A stretch of DNA of 51,980 nucleotides from Legionellales bacterium. GTDB taxonomy: Bacteria > Pseudomonadota > Gammaproteobacteria > DSM-16500. The notes beneath the pieces are model-generated. The model did no database searches. It was not told where the DNA came from and was given only the letters and a program-made list of their open reading frames with translations. Made by a program: the position numbers and the translations under genes. Location: positions 1 to 51,980 of the forward strand of contig CANJVW010000008.1 of the NCBI GenBank assembly GCA_947478495.1, given 5' to 3'. Shown here piece after piece: positions 33,753-43,404 of this stretch (its first letter is position 1; each line of letters begins with the position of its first letter).

Positions 33753-35059
33753 CGTAAGGTCTGCATGTGCTCGATGCGTTCTTCAATGAGCGCATCCGTT
33801 CCAATATCTGGACGATGAAATAATTGACCCTTCACGCGATTTACTTCCATCTCCGCGATGGCTTCAGCGTCACTGATTGTCCCTGCAACGCCGACTACCG
33901 CAATCGCGCGCGAACCAGTTGTATAAAGTTGATCGCCCTTCTCTTCCACGCCACCCAAATACAGCTGCTCACGCTCTTCCACCGCTGACACATCAATCAA
34001 TGTATTTTTTTCAGATGCATCTGGGTAGCCATTAGGAACGAGATATTTACAAACCGTTGCGCGCCGTGCAAATTGCACAGACACTTTATTTAATTGACCG
34101 GCTATCATCGCCTCACAAATTTCCACTAAATCGGTTTCTAAAATAGGCAAGACATTCATGACCTCAGGATCACCAAAGCGTGCGTTATATTCGATAAGCT
34201 GGACACCTTTAGCTGTTGCAATAAAGCTGCCGTACAAAATACCCACGTATCGCTCTTTGCATTCCTCTGTTAAAGCCTTTAAAACAGAGACATTCATCGC
34301 CTCAGCATCGACCACATCTTTCTCGGTTAAAAAAGGCAATCGATGATTCGCATCTGAATATGTGCCCATTCCACCTGTATTAGGACCTTCATCATTCACA
34401 AAGGCACGCTTATGGTCTTGCACAATCGGCATCGGTGCCAATGTTTTTCCATCACAAAAAGAGAGGAGTGAAAATTCTTGGCCTATCAATCTTTCTTCGA
34501 TCACAATCGATTTTGATGTTAAAAATAATGCTTCACAACAGCGATAGGCTTCATCCAGCGAATGCAAGTGATCGCCAGCCACAAACACGCCCTTCCCGCC
34601 CATCAACCCATCCGCTTTAATAACGTATTTCCCGTCGCCCAGTTTTTTTAAACATTTCTTAGCTTCAGCAAGTGTATCGCACACCTGATAATCGGGAGAA
34701 CCGGGGATCTCGTATTTTTTTAAGAGATCGCGTGCGAATGCTTTGCTCGTTTCAATACGAGCGAGCGCTTTCTTAGGGCCTACCACAGGCACATCGGCTG
34801 CCCACAGCGCATCCGCTAATCCATCCTCGAGTGGCGCCTCAGGACCAATGATCACAAAATCAATGCCCCATTGGTCGGCTTTCTCAAGAATAGTATCATG
34901 GTCCGCTACGTCGCCTACCCAATAATCATCAACGAGTTGTCGGATGCCTGGGTTTAATGTGGCACCTACGCAATACAATACAGGAAAATGCTCGGAGCGA
35001 CGAAAGGCATTAGCGATAGCGTGTTCACGAGCGCCGGAACCGATAATGAGTATATTCAT
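33740..35059 (-). CDS. purD: Phosphoribosylamine--glycine ligase PurD
   Basis: 439 residues with ATP-grasp fold. N-terminal GSGAREHAIANAF, then VIIGPEAPLEDGLAD, the ATP-binding KADGLMGGKGVFVA, and RFGDPEVMNVLP. Makes GAR from phosphoribosylamine, glycine and ATP. Start ATG 35059 overlaps the purF stop as ATGA; its own stop overlaps purN by 13 bases. All within the pur operon. Confidence 0.97.
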   Translation of the reverse strand: MNILIIGSGAREHAIANAFRRSEHFPVLYCVGATLNPGIRQLVDDYWVGDVADHDTILEKADQWGIDFVIIGPEAPLEDGLADALWAADVPVVGPKKALARIETSKAFARDLLKKYEIPGSPDYQVCDTLAEAKKCLKKLGDGKYVIKADGLMGGKGVFVAGDHLHSLDEAYRCCEALFLTSKSIVIEERLIGQEFSLLSFCDGKTLAPMPIVQDHKRAFVNDEGPNTGGMGTYSDANHRLPFLTEKDVVDAEAMNVSVLKALTEECKERYVGILYGSFIATAKGVQLIEYNARFGDPEVMNVLPILETDLVEICEAMIAGQLNKVSVQFARRATVCKYLVPNGYPDASEKNTLIDVSAVEEREQLYLGGVEEKGDQLYTTGSRAIAVVGVAGTISDAEAIAEMEVNRVKGQLFHRPDIGTDALIEERIEHMQTLRCYV

Positions 35060-36531
35060 GACACTCTATCCCCCAACCGCCGCTCCTCTAACGCTTGAAT
35101 TTTCTTCTGATCAATATCGCCGGTGATATATTTCCCATCCATACACGCCATACACATTTGATCAATGGGGTATTCCACCTTTCTTTTTACGGCTTCCTGT
35201 AAATCATCAAGAGACTGATACAATAATTTATCGACTTCTAAATAGGCTTCTATTTCTTTTTCACTTCGATTAGCGGCGATCAACTCTTTTCGCGATGGCA
35301 TATCAATACCATAAAAACACGGATTTTTAATCGGCGGACAGGTGGAGACAAAATAAATTTGCTGAGCGCCCATCTCACGTACCATTTTCACAATTTCTCG
35401 ACTCGTCGTACCGCGCACAATACTGTCATCTAAAATTAATACTTTTTTATTGTTTAACTCAGACCGCTGTGGTGTTAGCTTATAGCGAACGCTACGCGTT
35501 CGCTCTTCGCCATCGGGCATAATAAAAGTGCGGCCAATAAACGGATTTTTATAAAGCCCCTCTGAATAACGTACACCGAGCTCATGCGCAAAAGAGAGCG
35601 CTGCAGTGTTGGACGTGAAAGGCGCAGGCACAACCACATCCGGTAATGTATCGGGATATTTTTCTCGCCAACGGCGAGCTAAATTTTGCCCCATATATAA
35701 TCGTGAACGATACACCCCAATTCCGTTGATCGTTGAATCAGGTCGTGCAAAATAGACGTATTCAAAAATACAGGGTGTAAACGTTTTTTTAGAAATAACA
35801 CGACGATAGAGCTGACCCGAACGATTCACATACACCACTTCGCCAGGGGCAACATCACCGATAGGTGTAAAACCCAATGCATAAAACATCGTCGTTTCGG
35901 ATGCAAAAATAGTGTCTTTTGATCCATCATCGTTCAAGCGCTCTCCCATCACCAAGGGACGAATACCATGCGGATCACGAAAGGCAACCAATCCCTTTCC
36001 GACAATCACACTGACCGCCGAATAAGATCCTTGGGCACGCAAATAAATATATTCAATTGAACGGGCTATTTTATCAAAAAATAAAGCGCCATCATCCGCG
36101 ACATAGCCACCCTGATCTAAGCCATCCGCCAACAAATGTAACAATACTTCGGAATCGATCGATGAGTTTAAGTGTTGATGCTTTTTTTGAGTAAGCTCGA
36201 GAGCTAATTCGTGATAATTCACTAAATTGCCATTGTGAGCTAATGCAATGCCAAAAGGAGATCCAATCCAAAGCGGCTGAACATCTGCAATTTCTTGACC
36301 GCCAGCTGTCGGATAACGGGTATGGCCAATACCGATAGAGCCCTTAAGTTGCTTAACATCATGCGATGAAAAAATTTCGCGGACGAGACCTAAGCCTTGC
36401 TTGACGTAAAACCGCTCGTCGCAAGTTAAAATGCCGGCCGCGTCTTGTCCGCGGTGTTGTAAGTGAATCAGACTATCGTACAATTCAGCCGCGACTGATT
36501 GATGACTATAGATACCAACAATACCGCACAT
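35056..36531 (-). CDS. purF: Amidophosphoribosyltransferase PurF
   Basis: 491 residues. Class II glutamine amidotransferase domain starts MCGIVGIYSHQ, with catalytic C2 after removal of methionine; LQHRGQDAAGI follows. The PRPP-binding loop VLILDDSIVRGTTSREIV lies near residue 356. First committed step of purine synthesis. The C-terminal CMACMDGKYITGDI is the conserved end motif. Coupled to purD by ATGA. Follows purC with 10 bases between. Confidence 0.97.
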   Translation of the reverse strand: MCGIVGIYSHQSVAAELYDSLIHLQHRGQDAAGILTCDERFYVKQGLGLVREIFSSHDVKQLKGSIGIGHTRYPTAGGQEIADVQPLWIGSPFGIALAHNGNLVNYHELALELTQKKHQHLNSSIDSEVLLHLLADGLDQGGYVADDGALFFDKIARSIEYIYLRAQGSYSAVSVIVGKGLVAFRDPHGIRPLVMGERLNDDGSKDTIFASETTMFYALGFTPIGDVAPGEVVYVNRSGQLYRRVISKKTFTPCIFEYVYFARPDSTINGIGVYRSRLYMGQNLARRWREKYPDTLPDVVVPAPFTSNTAALSFAHELGVRYSEGLYKNPFIGRTFIMPDGEERTRSVRYKLTPQRSELNNKKVLILDDSIVRGTTSREIVKMVREMGAQQIYFVSTCPPIKNPCFYGIDMPSRKELIAANRSEKEIEAYLEVDKLLYQSLDDLQEAVKRKVEYPIDQMCMACMDGKYITGDIDQKKIQALEERRLGDRVS

Positions 36532-36541
36532 CTATCACTCC

Positions 36542-37471
36542 TTACAATTGAAAAGGCAAGCCTGTGATCATTTCATATAACTGAATGTATCGACTCGACA
36601 ACGTCACGATCAGCTCTTCGGGCGCTGCAGGCAGGACAGCGTCGCTGTAGGGATCGCAGTGATCTATAAACCATAACCGCAAAAACTCTTTATCAATGTT
36701 TTCTGGCTCTTGCTTATTGGTAAAGCGCTCTACGTAGCTGTTCATCAACCAATAGCGACTGGAATCCGGTGTATGAATTTCATCAATCAACACAATACGG
36801 CCGTCTTTATCTTTTCCAAATTCATATTTGGTATCCACTAAAATCAATCCATGCTTCGCTGCCACTTCTGCACCATATTGATAAAGCTCTAACGCCTTAT
36901 CCGCCACCACATCAAAATCGGCTTGCGTCATCCAACCTTCTTTAACGATATCTTCAGCAGAGATAGGGTGATCATGCGCTACCTCTTTAGTGGTCGGCGT
37001 CAGAATGGGTTTTTTGAGCTGTTGATTTTTACGTAATCCATCAGGGAAATGGTGGCCGCAATAGTTTCGTTCGCCTTTTTCATAATGTATCCAGAGCGAT
37101 GTATCGGTGGAACCTGTTATATACCCACGAACAATAAATTCAATGGGAAATGCCTCGCATTTTTTTGCAAGCATGCTGCGAGAATCAGGCATAGAAATCA
37201 TATGATTAGGCACAATATGCGCGGTTTTGTCGAACCACCAGGCACTTGCTAAGTTTAACACTTGGCCTTTGTAAGGCACTGCCCCCAGAATACGATTAAA
37301 GGCACTTTGTCGATCGGTGGTAATTAAAAGTAATTGATCGCCTAGATCATAGGTGTCGCGTACTTTACCGCGATATTTTTTTCCCTCTGGGTAATGAGTT
37401 TCCGTGACACAATACGAGAGGGCTGCGCGGATTTTTTCAAGGTATTTAGGTTTTTCGGTGGTGGTGTTCAT
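36542..37471 (-). CDS. purC: SAICAR synthase PurC, long type
   Basis: 309 residues, versus about 237 in E. coli; this longer type is shared with yeast Ade1 and various proteobacteria. It joins aspartate to CAIR using ATP. Motifs: KYRGKVRDTYDLGDQLLLITTDRQSAF in pieces, FIVRGYITGSTDTSLW, PILTPTTKEVAHDHPIS, and VDTKYEFGKDKDG. Within the pur operon between purQ and purF. Confidence 0.96.
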   Translation of the reverse strand: MNTTTEKPKYLEKIRAALSYCVTETHYPEGKKYRGKVRDTYDLGDQLLLITTDRQSAFNRILGAVPYKGQVLNLASAWWFDKTAHIVPNHMISMPDSRSMLAKKCEAFPIEFIVRGYITGSTDTSLWIHYEKGERNYCGHHFPDGLRKNQQLKKPILTPTTKEVAHDHPISAEDIVKEGWMTQADFDVVADKALELYQYGAEVAAKHGLILVDTKYEFGKDKDGRIVLIDEIHTPDSSRYWLMNSYVERFTNKQEPENIDKEFLRLWFIDHCDPYSDAVLPAAPEELIVTLSSRYIQLYEMITGLPFQL

Positions 37472-37514
37472 GGTATCGTCCTCTTTGAAAAAATATCAGT
37501 GCAATCCCTACCTC

Positions 37515-38762
37515 TCAAGCTGTTACCTGATAACACTCATGCGCGGTCGGATTATAAAGCAAATGCGACTGAATCACGTATTCGATATCATCTTTTTTAT
37601 CTGCCTGAGCGCTCCACAACACGCTATATTTAATGCTGTGAATCCCTTTAATATTAAAATGCTTTTCTAACAATTGCTGTCTTTCTTGTCCTTTTATATC
37701 ATCTTTGGCTCGCACTAAAAAAACCGCGTCAGTTGCTGCGCGTGGCGTTGGCAAAGAAACAATTTTTTCTTTTCGCTCATTAAATAATACGCCTGTCTTT
37801 TTTATTTCTTCAACCACATGAGGTGAATCACATTCTATTTCCCAATGAACGAAGCGCGCAATCGAAACCGGAATACCCATTCGCTGAAATGTTGTCTCAA
37901 TCGATACCGCTTGATTATCCATGATAATCGATTCGACTATTATTTCTTTCGCAGCCGGCATCTTTTTATAGGCTAAAATCGATTCATGTCGCGGTTGATA
38001 GAATAGCTCAGCGCGATGTGCGCGCGATCCCCGCTCAATATAGCGACGCATTGAAAGAAAAATGGGGTCGCCTGCGGGTGTGCGCTCGGGATGCGGCATC
38101 ATCGCCATCACATTGCCCGCTGCATTCGAAACTGCCGCAAGATTGTGCAGAGAACCATTCGGATTCACGGGGAACTCATCTTTTACCACACCTTCTGCAT
38201 CGCAATACTGAAACGCACCGAGCCCATGATGTTCCATTTCCGTCAGCAACGCCGGCGGAATCACAAAGCGACCCTCTCCGTGCGCAACAGGGATATGTAA
38301 AATCGATTGGGGTGTTAATGCATTCGTAAACGCATTCGACTGATATCCTTTAGATAAACGCATATGAATCCAGGCATTGTAATAACCCGTTCCCAATACT
38401 TTTCCGTTTTGTATTCGCTTGTTATCTGTCAAAACCATGCCAATCTGATTCCTAGATAACCCGGGCACCAATCCCGATTCCACTAAAATTTGCGCGCCAT
38501 TACAAATGCCTAATACAGGCTTACCCTGTGCGCTTTGAATGGCAATCGCATCCATCAAAGGATCCATCGCCGCAATCACGCCTGCACGTCCGCGGTCTTC
38601 ATACGAAAAACCACCGACAATAATAAATCCCGCGAAATCCTGCAGCGTATCAGTTGGCGCATTCCATAAAAACTCAACTGGCTCCATACCAACGCGTTTC
38701 ACGGCTAATGCTGTTTCGCGCTCGCAGTTCGATCCAGGGAATTGGATGATGGCTATTCGCAT
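37515..38762 (-). CDS. purQ: FGAM synthase glutaminase PurQ fused to two PurS-like modules
   Basis: 415 residues, where ordinary PurQ is about 225-260. Residues 1-250 are a class I glutaminase: FPGSNCERE, GGFSYEDRGRAG, nucleophile C87 in LGICNGAQIL and H224/E226 in MMPHPERTP. The extra 150 residues contain two beta-alpha-beta units of PurS type: about 272-336 (EIIVESIIMDN, then HWEIECD and VEEIKKTGVLFNERKE) and 346-413 (VFLVRAKDDIKGQERQQLL, then YVIQSHLLYNPTAHECY). PurS normally forms a dimer that bridges PurL and PurQ. No separate purS is present, and PurL beside it is of the short type, so this tail probably replaces it. Its start overlaps the purM stop by 10 bases. Confidence 0.92.
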   Translation of the reverse strand: MRIAIIQFPGSNCERETALAVKRVGMEPVEFLWNAPTDTLQDFAGFIIVGGFSYEDRGRAGVIAAMDPLMDAIAIQSAQGKPVLGICNGAQILVESGLVPGLSRNQIGMVLTDNKRIQNGKVLGTGYYNAWIHMRLSKGYQSNAFTNALTPQSILHIPVAHGEGRFVIPPALLTEMEHHGLGAFQYCDAEGVVKDEFPVNPNGSLHNLAAVSNAAGNVMAMMPHPERTPAGDPIFLSMRRYIERGSRAHRAELFYQPRHESILAYKKMPAAKEIIVESIIMDNQAVSIETTFQRMGIPVSIARFVHWEIECDSPHVVEEIKKTGVLFNERKEKIVSLPTPRAATDAVFLVRAKDDIKGQERQQLLEKHFNIKGIHSIKYSVLWSAQADKKDDIEYVIQSHLLYNPTAHECYQVTA

Positions 38763-39796
38763 AGCGTAACCTTTTTATCAGCACCACCAACCACACGGCC
38801 TATTTCATAAATTTTATAATCAGGCAATAATGTCGTTATCGATTGCAATATCGATTGATCACCGATCATCACCATTCCGACACCCATATTAAATGTTCGG
38901 TAGGCATCATAATCATCAAGATGACCCAATTCTGTTAATAATGAAAAAATCGGTTGCATCGGCCAGCTATTTTTTTGAATCTCAACGGCACAACCGTCCG
39001 GCAATACACGAGGAATATTTTCGAGCAAACCACCACCCGTGATATGCGCCATGCCTTTAATCAACGCGCCATTATCTAGGAGATGCAAAATCGGACGCGT
39101 ATAATTGATATGAGGTTCAAGCAAGATATCACCTAGCGTTCGATCCCACCCTGGGAGATGCGATGTCACAGAATGCTTGCCCACATCAAATAATAATTTG
39201 CGCGCCAATGAATATCCGTTCGTATGCAATCCGCTGGATGCGAACGCAAACACCATATCACCCGGCACAATCTCTTTTCCTAAAATAGCACGGTCTTTTT
39301 CGACGACACCGGTTACAATACCCACTAAATCATGTTCGCCCGGCAAATACGTATCCGGCATTTCAGCGGTTTCTCCACCCACCAGTGAAATACCATTCTC
39401 AGCACACGCAATCGCCATGCCCTCCACTAATTGCTCGATAATATCCGGATTTAAGTGAGGCGTTGCAATATAATCTAAAAGGGTTAATGGCTTTGCACCC
39501 AACACGATAATATCATTGGCTGTCGCGCTCACTAAATCCCGCCCAAGCGTGTCATACCGATTCATCATGCGCGCAATAATCGTTTTCGTACCAACACCAT
39601 CAATGCTTTGCACCAAAACCGGATGCTTGTACTCATTTAGCAATGAACGCAAATCAAACATTGATGCAAAGCTACCAATATCCGTCAACACATGCCGCGA
39701 AAATGTTTTTTTCACACATTTTTTAATGCGATTAACAGCTTCATTCCCGGCTTCAATATCCACACCCACTGATTTGTAATCTATTTTTGTCGTCAT
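38753..39796 (-). CDS. purM: Phosphoribosylaminoimidazole (AIR) synthetase PurM
   Basis: 347 residues from ATG 39796 (MTTKIDYKSVGVDIEAGNEA); the longer frame lies in purL and is rejected. The start overlaps the purL stop by one base (TAATG). Closes the imidazole ring of FGAM with ATP. VQSIDGVGTKTIIA, ANDIIVLGAKPL, GGETAEMPDTYLPGEHD and FNMGVGMVMI are the usual signatures of the PurM/PurL fold. Confidence 0.97.
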   Translation of the reverse strand: MTTKIDYKSVGVDIEAGNEAVNRIKKCVKKTFSRHVLTDIGSFASMFDLRSLLNEYKHPVLVQSIDGVGTKTIIARMMNRYDTLGRDLVSATANDIIVLGAKPLTLLDYIATPHLNPDIIEQLVEGMAIACAENGISLVGGETAEMPDTYLPGEHDLVGIVTGVVEKDRAILGKEIVPGDMVFAFASSGLHTNGYSLARKLLFDVGKHSVTSHLPGWDRTLGDILLEPHINYTRPILHLLDNGALIKGMAHITGGGLLENIPRVLPDGCAVEIQKNSWPMQPIFSLLTELGHLDDYDAYRTFNMGVGMVMIGDQSILQSITTLLPDYKIYEIGRVVGGADKKVTLCE

Positions 39797-42141
39797 TAGA
39801 ATTTTTCTCTCAGTCCATTTTCCCAGGTTGTTTTCGCAATAGACACAGAAAGATCGATGCAACCCTGTATATTCAATTGTGGTTCGGTTGTTGTAAATCC
39901 TAATTCAATAAGGGGAACTTGTCTCTGCGTGAAAATCGCCTGAACCGCCAATTTTTTATTTTTAGGTACTTCTAAAACAAAACCCCCTGTCTCGCTAAAC
40001 AATATTTTTTCATTCGACAGATCGCTATTCAAATTCGTTGATACGCCAATGTTGTTTTTAAAGCTCATCTCAGAAAGCGCAACAACCACCCCGCCCTCTG
40101 AAATATCGTGAGCAGATAATATCAAGCCCTGCTGTATTGCGTCCGTCACGGCTGCGATTTCTGCCGCAATGGTTTTCAAATTCGGCTTAGGCACGTTCGC
40201 GCCCAGCGCACCGTTGATATCATAAAACACACTGCCGCCGCATTCATCGTGTCGCTCGCCAATTAAGAAAAGTAATGAATCGATTTTCTGCAAATGCTTT
40301 GTGATCGCGCGAGACATATCCGGCATATTGCCCAAACAACTGATCATGGGGCTCGGCGGAACTGCCACGCCATTGGATTCGTTATAGAGCGATACATTGC
40401 CTGAAATGATGGGGAGTGACGCACCCGGATATTCTTTCAATCCAATCGCCGCAGCTGCGTCGCGAATCCCTCGAACGGATTCAATAAAATCGGCCATATG
40501 TTCGGGTTTTTCAGGATTTCCGAAGCACAAGCAATCCGTTAACGCTTGAGGAGATGCGCCCACAGCAGCCACATTTCGCGCGGCTTCAACCACTGCATTC
40601 ACCGCACCCCAATACGCATCAATTTTATTATAACGTGGGCATTGATCTAACGAGAGCGCAATACCGACTGATCGAATTTCTTCAGGATATTTATCCTCAT
40701 TGAAAGGCTGCATGACACCGGCATCCGCCTCCCCTGCCTCAATCACCACTCGACCTTGCACTTGTTTATCGTAGGTTTCAAAAATCGGTGCGCGCGATGC
40801 AATATTTTCATGTGACAATAATTTTAATAGTATTGCATTAAAATTAGTAACAGATGCTAATGCAGGTTCTTGGTGTTTTACTTCACGCAACTTAAAGGGA
40901 CGATCGTATACGATACCTTTCGTGACATCAGACGCTTTTGCACGAACAATATCTTCTCCTTGATAGCTCACCACATACAAACCATCTTGTCGAATATGTC
41001 CCACGACAGTGGCGCACGCACCGACCGCGATATCCGGCAGCGCAAATGTGGTATTGTAATGCGTTAAAATAGTATCGACTAAATTCGGTGGAACGACCCA
41101 CATAAAACGTTCTTGTGTTTCAGAACAGAGAATCACAGATGGTAATAAATATGGCATGCTGGTCGGCACATGATCTAAAGTGATAGATGCGCCGAGCCCC
41201 GAAGCATCTGCTAATTCAACTGACGCACAAGCGACACCTCCCGCCCCTAAATCTTTAAACCCCACTTGATCGATACATTTTTTGTCTTGCAAAATGGTAA
41301 ATAACGCATTATTCGCTTTCAATAAATGCCGTTTTAAAAATGCATTAGGTTCTTGTACTGCGCCTTTATTTTGTTCGTGATTTTTTTCAACGAGATCCAT
41401 TGATGAAAAGCTTGCGCCGCCAAAACCACTATTATCCGTCGCCTTTCCTACTAAAATATAAACATAGCTGTCATCCGCGCTCTTGGGCGCAAACGAATGA
41501 ATAACGTGCTCTTCACGCACCACACCTAGTGTCACGACCGTCACCAAACAGTTGTCATTGTAATGTTCGTCATAATACACATCTCCCGCAATCGTTGGGA
41601 CCCCAATTGGATTACCGTAACCTGCAATCCCTTTCACAACTTGTGCTTGAATCCATTGCGTCTTTTGTCGAGAGATGTCACCGAATCGCAATCCATCTGC
41701 AATCGCAATGACTTCAGCTCCCATACAAGAAACATCACGGACATTGCCACCCACACCGGTCGCAGCGCCCTCGTAGGGCACAATTTGGGATGGATGATTA
41801 TGAGACTCATGGCTGATCACAATGCCGTAGCGTAGCCCTTTTTTATCGACCGCTACGCTCACAATGCCCGCATCTTCTTTAACCCCTAAAATGATGTTGG
41901 GGCCATCGGTCACGAATTGTTTTAAATAAGGTCGAGAACTCTTGTAAGAACAGTGCTCAGACCCTTGAATCGACCACAACACCAACTCAGTGAGGGTTGG
42001 CGAACGTTTTAATATGTCACGCTGTAAAATATGGACATCTTTGGGGGTCAGAGCAAGTTGATAGTGCTTTAATAATGCGCGAATGTCGTCTTCGGGTAAA
42101 ATAGAAAAATCAAAACGCTTGCCAGAGATCGGTGTTGGCAT
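39796..42141 (-). CDS. purL: FGAM synthase large subunit PurL, small type
   Basis: 781 residues. Small-type PurL (700-800 residues), in contrast to the 1290-residue fused form of E. coli. It converts FGAR, glutamine and ATP to FGAM together with glutaminase PurQ and a PurS unit. Signatures HESHNHPSQIVPYEGAATG, GNVRDVSCMGAEVIA, SGNVSLYNES and SGGVVVALSE-like EGGVVVALSEM. First gene of the pur operon. The start ATG 42141 has no obvious ribosome binding site. About 68 bases separate it from the Rpn gene, with no purine riboswitch or PurR site that I can recognise. Confidence 0.96.
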   Translation of the reverse strand: MPTPISGKRFDFSILPEDDIRALLKHYQLALTPKDVHILQRDILKRSPTLTELVLWSIQGSEHCSYKSSRPYLKQFVTDGPNIILGVKEDAGIVSVAVDKKGLRYGIVISHESHNHPSQIVPYEGAATGVGGNVRDVSCMGAEVIAIADGLRFGDISRQKTQWIQAQVVKGIAGYGNPIGVPTIAGDVYYDEHYNDNCLVTVVTLGVVREEHVIHSFAPKSADDSYVYILVGKATDNSGFGGASFSSMDLVEKNHEQNKGAVQEPNAFLKRHLLKANNALFTILQDKKCIDQVGFKDLGAGGVACASVELADASGLGASITLDHVPTSMPYLLPSVILCSETQERFMWVVPPNLVDTILTHYNTTFALPDIAVGACATVVGHIRQDGLYVVSYQGEDIVRAKASDVTKGIVYDRPFKLREVKHQEPALASVTNFNAILLKLLSHENIASRAPIFETYDKQVQGRVVIEAGEADAGVMQPFNEDKYPEEIRSVGIALSLDQCPRYNKIDAYWGAVNAVVEAARNVAAVGASPQALTDCLCFGNPEKPEHMADFIESVRGIRDAAAAIGLKEYPGASLPIISGNVSLYNESNGVAVPPSPMISCLGNMPDMSRAITKHLQKIDSLLFLIGERHDECGGSVFYDINGALGANVPKPNLKTIAAEIAAVTDAIQQGLILSAHDISEGGVVVALSEMSFKNNIGVSTNLNSDLSNEKILFSETGGFVLEVPKNKKLAVQAIFTQRQVPLIELGFTTTEPQLNIQGCIDLSVSIAKTTWENGLREKF

Positions 42142-42209
42142 GACAGTATCGCAGCTAAGGCTTGAGAAGGGTGAAGAATAGCATTTTTTAATCTACGATA
42201 CAAATCGAT

Positions 42210-43091
42210 TTATAAATCCCGAAACGCTTGAATATCCTCAATTGACATACCAGTAACCTTAGAAACCAATTCTACTGACAACCCTTCTTTTAACATGTTA
42301 GAGGCAACCTCGATCTTTCCTTCGATCTTTCCTTCGATCTTTCCTTCAATCTTTCCTTCAACCTTTCCTGCTCTAAACTTACTCGCAAAGATTGTTTTTT
42401 CAGTGCTGACGACATCCCAATATTCTTGGTAATGACTTAATTCAGTCGGTGTATAAGCCGATTCCTGGGTCAATTTCACAGCTTCCTGAATCTCATTCAC
42501 CGCCAATAGCTCGGAGGGGACCTCCAAGGTGTGCTCATCAATCTCCGACATAAAACGCAACCAAAGATGTTGAATGGTGCGGTCGCGAAATCGCTTGGCT
42601 TGAAACTTGTTAAGCTCGATAAAGATTAGTTGCAACCCCTCAATCGTTTTATTGGTGTCCTTGATATTCACCATTTTATAGTGATGATACCATTGGTCTG
42701 GATTGTTTTTTTCAAAATCAGTAGCTAAGAGCGCCACGCCGTAAACGGGTTGTAGCAGATGATAATCTACACCCTTCGGTAGTTGTTGAACGTACGCTGT
42801 GCTCGTATTGAATAGCATGCGCTGTATAAACTCAGGGATCCACTCCACCTGCATCTCTACGATAAAAATCTTACCCTGTTGATCCGTACATTTGACATCG
42901 ACAATAGAGCGTTTGCGCTCAGGAATAAGCGGGACTTGTTCGGGTGATAGATAGCGTAAATGAACAATTTGTTCATCCGACTTTAATGGAAGAATAGCAT
43001 TCAAAAAGCTTTTAAGGACATGCTCGTGTTGGCCAAAAATGCGCTTAAACACGAGGTCTATTTTGGGGTTTAGATATCGGGCCATAACCAA
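42210..43091 (-). CDS. Rpn-family PD-(D/E)XK nuclease with GKIE tandem repeat
   Basis: 293 residues. The N-terminal part (YLNPKIDLVFKRIFG, then FLNAILPL) and the catalytic core with D in SIVDVKCTD and E-Q in KIFIVEMQVEW match the recombination-promoting nuclease/putative transposase (Rpn/YhgA, PDDEXK_2) family. Such proteins cut DNA and promote RecA-independent recombination; some act in phage defence. Near residue 242-261 stands KVEGKIEGKIEGKIEGKIE, five 12-base units at 42311-42370. The C-terminus LSVELVSKVTGMSIEDI is the small helical motif usual in this family. Start ATG 43085 or 43091. The gene is intact. Confidence 0.88.
   Translation of the reverse strand: MVMARYLNPKIDLVFKRIFGQHEHVLKSFLNAILPLKSDEQIVHLRYLSPEQVPLIPERKRSIVDVKCTDQQGKIFIVEMQVEWIPEFIQRMLFNTSTAYVQQLPKGVDYHLLQPVYGVALLATDFEKNNPDQWYHHYKMVNIKDTNKTIEGLQLIFIELNKFQAKRFRDRTIQHLWLRFMSEIDEHTLEVPSELLAVNEIQEAVKLTQESAYTPTELSHYQEYWDVVSTEKTIFASKFRAGKVEGKIEGKIEGKIEGKIEVASNMLKEGLSVELVSKVTGMSIEDIQAFRDL
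42311..42370. repeat. 12-bp tandem repeat inside the Rpn gene
   Basis: About five copies of a 12-base unit (CGATCTTTCCTT on the plus strand), encoding GKIE or GKVE. The outer copies vary (CAATCTTTCCTT, CAACCTTTCCTG). Repeat number can change by slippage without breaking the frame. Confidence 0.9.
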
Positions 43092-43250
43092 TCCTTAAAG
43101 ATTATGCGCTATTCTAAAACAATTAATGAAAAATAGATAGGTTGAAAAGCGAAGGGTTTTTAAGGCTTACAAAGGGACTGCCCTGCAATAAAGTTCGCTA
43201 ATTGTATTATTATTGGATATAGTGCGCTCTCAAAATAATACGAGGTTAAT

Positions 43251-43400
43251 ATGAACTATTTAGGAAGAGACTCTCTGTTATGATTGGACCGCGCTCACGA
43301 GATCGATTCAGGTGATGGAATCATACATATTTTTCACGGACACAGTAACTCGTATGATATTTTTATTGAAAGTTATAAAAATAGAACCTTGAGTCGATAA
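43251..43400 (+). pseudogene. Possible decayed small gene with in-frame TGA
   Basis: ATG at 43251 opens MNYLGRDSLL, then TGA at 43281-43283, then the same frame reads LDRAHEIDSGDGIIHIFHG and further 19 residues to TAA 43398. The even composition looks coding, but 49 codons are too short to prove it. The other 43092-43404 bases show no gene. No family recognised. Confidence 0.25.
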
Positions 43401-43404
43401 CAAA

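Noticed and set aside
42142-42209. Purine riboswitch or PurR operator before purL
   Set aside because: The 68-base gap has neither the conserved purine aptamer core nor an ACGCAAACGTTTTC-like site.
42311-42370. CRISPR or minisatellite outside genes
   Set aside because: The 12-base unit keeps the reading frame and encodes GKIE inside the Rpn protein.
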